From: Streptomyces sp. DT2A-34
Lineage (GTDB): Bacteria > Actinomycetota > Actinomycetes > Streptomycetales > Streptomycetaceae
Reading direction: 5' to 3'
Length of the DNA stretch: 64,000 nt
Assembly: GCF_030499515.1 (NCBI RefSeq)
Contig: NZ_JASTWJ010000001.1
Coordinates: forward strand, 5,932,001 to 5,996,000
Shown piece after piece: positions 59,413 to 64,000 of the stretch. The notes beneath the pieces were generated by a model. The model did no database searches and was not told where the DNA came from. It saw only the letters and a list, made by a program, of their open reading frames with translations. A program made the position numbers and the translations under genes. Numbering within the stretch: position 1 is the stretch's first letter; each line of letters begins with the position of its first letter.

Positions 59413-61947
59413 CTATTCCGCCTTGATCGCGTTCAGCATGTTCAGCCGCGCGGCGTTGCGGGCCGGCCACAGCGCGGCCAGGACGCCCACCAGACCGGCC
59501 AGCACCAGGAAGATCCCGATCCTGTCCCAGGGCACGACCAGCGCGTAGCCCGGGATCTGGTCCGCGATGGTCTCGCCGATCGCCCAGCCGAGGAACGAGC
59601 CGAGACCGATGCCGACCACCGCGCCGAACACCGAGATGACCACGGCCTCCAGCCGGACCATCCGCTTCACCCGGCGCCGGTCGAGACCGATCGCGCGCAG
59701 CATGCCGATCTCCTGCTGCCGTTCGAAGACCGACATCGCGAGGGTGTTGACGACACCCAGCACCGCGATGATCAGGGCCATCGCCAGCAGGCCGTACATG
59801 ATGTTCAGCATCGTGTTGATGACGCCGCCGAACTCGTTGCGGATGTCCTGCTGGTCCATGACCGTGATCGCGGGGTTGTCGCCCAGCGCGTCGACGAGGA
59901 CCTTCTCGTTCGCCGCGGAGTCGCCGCCGTCGACCTTCACGAAGATCTGCTGGATGGACGGCTGTACCTCGTGCGGATTCACGACCTTGGTGTCGACGAG
60001 GACGGGGGAGAGGAACTCGCTGTCCTTGAAGACGGCGCCGACCGTCAGGGTGCCCTTCTTCTCGTCGTTGAAGGTGACGGGGACGCTGTCGCCGGGCTTC
60101 CAGCCCTTGCTCTTGGCCGTCTTCTCGGCGACCGCGATCTGGCCCTTGGCGAGCGAAGCGATGTTGCCGCTGACGACCTCGACGTTCAGGACCTGCTCGA
60201 TGTCGCCGGGCGTGACCGCCGAGGCGGACACGAAGTCCTCGTCACCGAGCTGGAAGTAGGCGCTCTGCTGCGGCGAGACCGCCGAGACGCCCTTGGCCTT
60301 CTCCAGTGCCGTCAGCGCGGACTGGTCGAGGCCCCCGCCGTTCGCCATCGAGACCATGTAGTCGGCCTTGATGTTGTCCGTGGTCATCTTGTCGATGGCC
60401 GTGCCGACCGTGGCACCGAGCACCGACAGGCCGGTCACCAGCGTCAGCCCGATCGCCAGCGCCGAGGCGGTGGCGCCGGTACGGCGCGGGTTGCGGACCG
60501 CGTTCTGGCCGGCCAGCTTGCCGGCCACCCCGAAGGGGCCGACGAGCAGCGGACGGACGAGCGCGATCACGGGCCGCGACAGCAGCGGGATCAGGATGAT
60601 CACGCCGATCAGCGCGAAGAACGCGCCCCCCGCGATGTACATCCGGCCGCTTTCGCCACCGGACGAGGCACCCAGCACGATCCCGGCCGAGCCGAGGGCG
60701 GTGACGGCCGCGCCGATGGAGTTGCGCACCACCAGCGACTTGGTGGTCGCCACCGCGTGGACGCTGCTCATGGCCGCCACCGGCGGGATCTTCGCGGCCC
60801 GGCGGCCGGGCAGCCAGGCGGCGAACATCGTGATCAGCACACCGACGGCGATCGCGGCGAGCACCGGCGTGGCCGAAAGGATCAGCGGGCCGTCCGGAAT
60901 CTTCATGCCGAACGCGGCCATTGCGGACCGCAGACCGACCGCGAGACCGACGCCGAGGAGGAAGCCGATCACCGAGGCGACCAGGCCCACCACCGCGGCC
61001 TCGGCGAGCACCGAGCGGGTGATCTGCCTGCGCGACGCACCGACGGCGCGCATCAGGGCGATCTCCTTCGTGCGCTGGGCGACCAGCATCGTGAAGGTGT
61101 TGGAGATCAGGAAGATCCCGACGAAGAGCGCGATGCCCGCGAAGCCGAGCAGGACCTGCCTGAGCGAGCCCAGACCCTGTTCGATCTGCTCGGCCTGCTC
61201 GTCCGCGAGCGCCTGGCCGGTCCGGGCGTCGGCGGTCTCCGGCAGCAGCGGCTCGACCGCGTCCAGGATCTTCGCGTCGGACGCGCCGGGGGCGGCGGTG
61301 ACGGTGGCGCTCGCGAAGTAGCCCGGCTTGAGGTACTGCTTCTGGGCGATGGCGGTGTCGAAAAGGACGAGGCTGCCGCCGGCGTTCACGGCGCCGTCCT
61401 CGGTGGTGAACACACCGCTGAGGGTGTACTCCTTCACCGGCCCGTTCGTGGCGACCCGGACCCGGTCGCCGACCTGGTACTCGCCCTTGGCCGCGGACTC
61501 CTTGTCCAAGGCGATCTCATCGTCCTTCACCGGGCCCGAGCCGTCGGTGAACGTGTAGGCGGGGTCCTTGCCGTCCTTGCCGGGAGCGAAGTTGGAGCCC
61601 TTGTTGGACCAGCCGACGCCGATCAGCTTCCCGTCGGGGTCGGCGACCCCGGCGAAGCCGTCGACGCGGCCGTACGCGCCGGCGACGCCGTCCACGGCGG
61701 AGATCTTGTCGAGGGTCTTCCGGGAGAGGCCGGGCTCTTCCTTGGCGTCCTCGGGGTCGGCGTGCGAGGTGATGGCGACGGCGACCTTGTCGTAGCTCTT
61801 CGCCGACTGGTTGCGGAAGGCGTTGGAGAGGGTGTCGGCGAAGACCAGGGTGCCGGAGACGAACGCGACGCCGAGCATCACGGCGAGCACGGTCATCAAC
61901 AGCCGGGCCTTGTGCGCGAGTACGTTGCGCAGGGCGGTGCGGAACAT
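59413..61947 (-). CDS. ABC transporter permease with two FtsX domains (second system)
   Basis: An 844-residue permease with the same architecture as the one at 19661-22258: TM1 (LLMTVLAVMLGVAFVSGTLVFAD), a large outer domain, the first FtsX unit from about residue 265 (LLGFAGIALFVGIFLISNTFTMLVAQRTKEIALMRAVG), another outer domain, and a C-terminal FtsX unit (MALIIAVLGVVNTLAMSVFERQQEIGMLRAIG). Its ATG (61947-61945) overlaps the ATPase stop by one base (TGATG), so the pair is translationally coupled. The likely role is MacB-like export or envelope function; substrate unknown. Confidence 0.95.
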   Translation of the reverse strand: MFRTALRNVLAHKARLLMTVLAVMLGVAFVSGTLVFADTLSNAFRNQSAKSYDKVAVAITSHADPEDAKEEPGLSRKTLDKISAVDGVAGAYGRVDGFAGVADPDGKLIGVGWSNKGSNFAPGKDGKDPAYTFTDGSGPVKDDEIALDKESAAKGEYQVGDRVRVATNGPVKEYTLSGVFTTEDGAVNAGGSLVLFDTAIAQKQYLKPGYFASATVTAAPGASDAKILDAVEPLLPETADARTGQALADEQAEQIEQGLGSLRQVLLGFAGIALFVGIFLISNTFTMLVAQRTKEIALMRAVGASRRQITRSVLAEAAVVGLVASVIGFLLGVGLAVGLRSAMAAFGMKIPDGPLILSATPVLAAIAVGVLITMFAAWLPGRRAAKIPPVAAMSSVHAVATTKSLVVRNSIGAAVTALGSAGIVLGASSGGESGRMYIAGGAFFALIGVIILIPLLSRPVIALVRPLLVGPFGVAGKLAGQNAVRNPRRTGATASALAIGLTLVTGLSVLGATVGTAIDKMTTDNIKADYMVSMANGGGLDQSALTALEKAKGVSAVSPQQSAYFQLGDEDFVSASAVTPGDIEQVLNVEVVSGNIASLAKGQIAVAEKTAKSKGWKPGDSVPVTFNDEKKGTLTVGAVFKDSEFLSPVLVDTKVVNPHEVQPSIQQIFVKVDGGDSAANEKVLVDALGDNPAITVMDQQDIRNEFGGVINTMLNIMYGLLAMALIIAVLGVVNTLAMSVFERQQEIGMLRAIGLDRRRVKRMVRLEAVVISVFGAVVGIGLGSFLGWAIGETIADQIPGYALVVPWDRIGIFLVLAGLVGVLAALWPARNAARLNMLNAIKAE

Positions 61948-62747
61948 CAGCTGGTGCGGCCCTTCGCGTCGAACTCGGGGGTCTGGGGGTTCCCCCCAGG
62001 AAATTGCCGCATGAAGTCGAGCACGTTGTCCGCGGTCGGCCGGTACATCTCGTCCACGATCCGGCCGTCCGCGAGGAAGACCACCCGGTCCGCGTACGCC
62101 GCGGCCACCGGGTCGTGAGTCACCATCACCACTGTCTGCCCCAACTCCCGTACGGAGTTGCGCAGAAAGCCCAGTACCTCGGCGCCCGAGCGCGAGTCGA
62201 GGTTGCCGGTCGGCTCGTCGCCGAAGATGATCTCGGGCTTGGCGGCCAGCGCGCGGGCCACGGCGACGCGCTGCTGCTGGCCGCCGGAGAGCTGGGCGGG
62301 GCGGTGGCTGAGACGATCGGCCAGGCCCACCATCCGGATGACCGAATCCAGCCACTGCTTGTCAGCCTTGCGGCCCGCGATGTCCATCGGGAGGGTGATG
62401 TTCTCCAGGGCCGTCAACGTCGGCAGCAGGTTGAACGCCTGGAAGATGAAGCCGATCTTGTCCCGGCGCAGCTTGGTCAGTTGCTTGTCCTTCAGGGAGC
62501 CCAGCTCGGTGTCGCCGATGCGCACCGAACCGGAGGAGAAGGTGTCCAGGCCGGCCACGCAGTGCATCAGCGTGGACTTGCCCGAGCCGGACGGGCCCAT
62601 GATCGCGGTGAACTCGGCCTGCCGGAAGTCGACGGAGACCCGGTCCAGGGCGACCACCTGGGTCTCGCCCTGTCCGTAGATCTTCGACAGATCCGTGGCA
62701 CGCGCGGCCACGGTGGTGGCCCGGTCGGCGATGGATGAGGTGGTCAC
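61947..62747 (-). CDS. ABC transporter ATPase, MacB/LolD class (second system)
   Basis: A 266-residue ATPase: Walker A GPSGSGKST, Q-loop FIFQAFNLLPTLTALENI, signature LSGGQQQRVAVARAL, Walker B IIFGDEPTGNLDSR, H-loop MVTHDP. Over most of its length it is nearly identical to the ATPase at 18876-19664, including MDIAGRK and ADGRIVDEMY. The tail differs and is a little longer (QFPGGNPQTPEFDAKGRTS). The start is GTG 62747 with AGGAGC nine bases upstream. It drives the permease encoded downstream. Confidence 0.95.
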   Translation of the reverse strand: MTTSSIADRATTVAARATDLSKIYGQGETQVVALDRVSVDFRQAEFTAIMGPSGSGKSTLMHCVAGLDTFSSGSVRIGDTELGSLKDKQLTKLRRDKIGFIFQAFNLLPTLTALENITLPMDIAGRKADKQWLDSVIRMVGLADRLSHRPAQLSGGQQQRVAVARALAAKPEIIFGDEPTGNLDSRSGAEVLGFLRNSVRELGQTVVMVTHDPVAAAYADRVVFLADGRIVDEMYRPTADNVLDFMRQFPGGNPQTPEFDAKGRTS

Positions 62748-63140
62748 GAGAAGGCGCTCCTGAGGGACGACGGTGTGTTCGAAGGGACGTCATCCATCGT
62801 CCTGGCCGAAGAGCGCCGTGTAGTCAGTCGCTGTTCTGGTTCCGAAGACAGACTCCGGATGGACCGGACACCGCCGCGTCATACCTGAGGATGACGGCCG
62901 CCCCTGACGGGTGTTCGCGTCTGGAACAGGTGGAGCGTCCTTGTTTGGACGGTGAAATTCCGTCATTCCGTATGCGCCGCCGACCGCCGCACGTAAGGCT
63001 GTTGGCAAGTGCGGATGGCGCGTTCCGTGGGCTGATGCACCCTCAGACGTCAATAAAATAAGACAACATCAGTCCGCCCGTCCGCTGTTCGGGGGATGTA
63101 TCCCGATAGGCTCGGGACCTCGATGCGGAGCCCTCGGCCT
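62748..63140. other. Intergenic region upstream of the ABC system and of bldA
   Basis: A 393-bp non-coding gap between the minus-strand ATPase gene and the plus-strand tRNA. No reading frame shows genome-like codon use. It contains an AT-rich spot (CAATAAAATAAGACAAC at about 63051-63067) and a possible bldA -10 hexamer TAGGCT at 63107-63112, about 28 bp before the tRNA 5' end. The -35 region is not convincing. Confidence 0.4.
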
Positions 63141-63224
63141 GCCCAGATGGTGGAATGCAGACACGGCGAGCTTAAACCTCGCTGCCCCTTCGCGGGCGTG
63201 CCGGTTCAAGTCCGGCTCTGGGCA
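63141..63224 (+). tRNA. bldA: tRNA-Leu (anticodon UAA), bldA
   Basis: An 84-nt class II tRNA. The acceptor GCCCAGA pairs with TCTGGGC. The anticodon stem GCGAG/CTCGC encloses the loop CTTAAAC, with anticodon TAA at 63173-63175. A long variable arm (TGCCCCTTCGCGGGCG) and the T-arm GGTTCAAGTCC follow. The discriminator is A and CCA is not encoded. The sequence is close to S. coelicolor bldA, the only tRNA that reads the rare UUA codon efficiently; it gates development and antibiotic synthesis. I noticed no in-frame TTA codon in any gene of this window. Confidence 0.97.
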
Positions 63225-63288
63225 CTTCCGACGTTCGTCGATCACTGCAGCATTCATTGACACCTCATGCCGAGGGGAGCAGACTCCC

Positions 63289-63325
63289 GTTCGAAAGTTG
63301 GTGAATGAAATTTCACCACGCGAAC
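63289..63325. promoter_or_regulatory. Nested inverted repeat before pobA, possible operator
   Basis: An inner palindrome GGTGAA-N6-TTCACC (63300-63317) lies within an outer pair GTTCG (63289-63293) / CGAAC (63321-63325), only 15-50 bp before the pobA start. It is a plausible binding site for a repressor or activator of 4-hydroxybenzoate catabolism; the regulator is not in the window. Confidence 0.5.
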
Positions 63326-63339
63326 AGAGAGGTTCGGCG

Positions 63340-64000
63340 ATGCGCACCACCGTCGGCATCATCGGAGCAGGCCCCGCCGGCCTCCTCCTCGCCCGGCTGC
63401 TCCACAACGTCGGCATCGAGTCGGTCGTCCTGGAGAGCCGCGACCGCGCCTACGTCGAGCACCGCCAGCGCGCCGGAATCCTGGAGCAGGGCACGGTGGA
63501 CGTCCTGCGCGCGGCCGGTGCCGGGGAGCGCATGGACCGCGAGGGCCTGCGCCACGACGGCATAGAGCTCCGCTTCGACAAGAAGCGCCACCGCGTGGAC
63601 TTCCCCGCCCTCACCGGCGGCCGGTCGGTGATGGTCTACGCCCAGACCGAGGTCTGCAAGGACCTCATCGCCCTCCAGCTCAAGGAGGGCGGCCCGCTGC
63701 TCTTCGAGGCGGAGGCCCTGGCGGTGGAGGGCGCGGACAGCGACAGCCCGCGTGTGCGCTTCCGGCACGAGGGCGTCGAGGACGTCCTCGAATGCGACTA
63801 CGTCGTCGGCTGCGACGGCTTCTGGGGCGTGTCCCGCAAGGCGGTCCCCGCCGAGCTCACCCAGGTCTTCGAGCGGACGTACCCCTTCGGCTGGCTCGGC
63901 ATCCTCGCCGACGTACCGCCCTCGCACGACGAGCTCGTCTACGCCCGCCACGACCGCGGCTTCGCCCTGCTGTCCATGCGCTCGCCGTCCGTCTCCCGCC
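63340..64000 (+). CDS. pobA: 4-hydroxybenzoate 3-monooxygenase, N-terminal part
   Basis: The first 220 codons of a class A flavin hydroxylase that converts 4-hydroxybenzoate to protocatechuate with NADPH and O2; the gene runs off the right edge. It begins with the FAD-binding TVGIIGAGPAGLLLARLLHNVG, then ESRDRAYVEHRQRAGILEQGTVDVLRAAG, the substrate-side VMVYAQTEVCKDLIALQL, and the DG motif YVVGCDGFWGVSRKAVP. These blocks match PobA rather than other aromatic hydroxylases. ATG 63340 is preceded by AGAGAGGTTCGGCG. A nested palindrome just upstream may be its operator. Confidence 0.93.
   Translation, partial: MRTTVGIIGAGPAGLLLARLLHNVGIESVVLESRDRAYVEHRQRAGILEQGTVDVLRAAGAGERMDREGLRHDGIELRFDKKRHRVDFPALTGGRSVMVYAQTEVCKDLIALQLKEGGPLLFEAEALAVEGADSDSPRVRFRHEGVEDVLECDYVVGCDGFWGVSRKAVPAELTQVFERTYPFGWLGILADVPPSHDELVYARHDRGFALLSMRSPSVSR

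Overview
This is a high-GC actinobacterial chromosome segment, almost certainly Streptomyces. The evidence is extreme third-position GC, many GTG/TTG starts, TAGGCT-type -10 hexamers, and a set of landmark genes: glmU-prs, mfd, mazG, a CYP107-type P450, two resuscitation-promoting factors with a c-di-AMP riboswitch, eno-divIC-DUF501-ppx, ndh, cfa and, near the right end, the tRNA-Leu(UAA) gene bldA. From memory this is the order of the S. coelicolor SCO3123 to SCO3084 interval, read in reverse number order.

Layout. 1-3 kb: prs (cut by the window) and glmU on the minus strand, tRNA-Gln(UUG) and an HTH protein. 3-4.4 kb: a histidine kinase with no response regulator beside it. 4.4-9.6 kb: a compact toxin/immunity-type cluster. 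It holds a YwqJ-like deaminase with a SUKH-3 protein on the minus strand and, diverging from them, a WHH-nuclease/SMI1 fusion and a large YrhB/deaminase/SUKH-4 fusion that carries an apparent one-base frameshift. 10-18.5 kb: a coiled-coil protein, an acetate-type symporter with DUF485, a few hypotheticals, a secreted hydrolase and an MFS exporter. 18.9-22.3 kb: a MacB-like ABC exporter. 22.4-31.7 kb: DUF2079, mfd and small genes, including an HNH lipoprotein.

31.7-43.9 kb is a clearly remodelled accessory island. An Rhs/YD-repeat wall toxin gene has been taken apart. Its N-terminal part is truncated and abuts a displaced toxin tip with its SUKH immunity gene. A Hint relic and a deaminase tip follow, then a Sel1 gene, a WhiJ/AbaA-type regulator cassette, and an orphan C-terminal Rhs-core/Hint/toxin gene. 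Several immunity-like genes and gene fragments follow. A 257-bp direct repeat brackets about 7.9 kb, and smaller duplicated blocks (182 bp and 36 bp) lie inside. This points to repeated homologous recombination.

44.1-64 kb returns to conserved core: a SurA-like lipoprotein, mazG preceded by three DnaA-box sequences, a P-loop/Sel1 protein with a second apparent one-base frameshift, P450, rpfC, ydaO riboswitch-rpfA, eno, divIC, DUF501, ppx, a His-rich secreted peptide, ndh with an upstream Rex-type operator, cfa, a second MacB-like ABC exporter, bldA, and the start of a pobA-like hydroxylase.

The strongest leads are the fused toxin-plus-immunity proteins at 4.4-9.6 kb and the recombination-shaped Rhs island with its embedded regulator cassette. 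Four separate deaminase-fold domains occur across these two places. All calls are from reading the sequence; no database search was possible.
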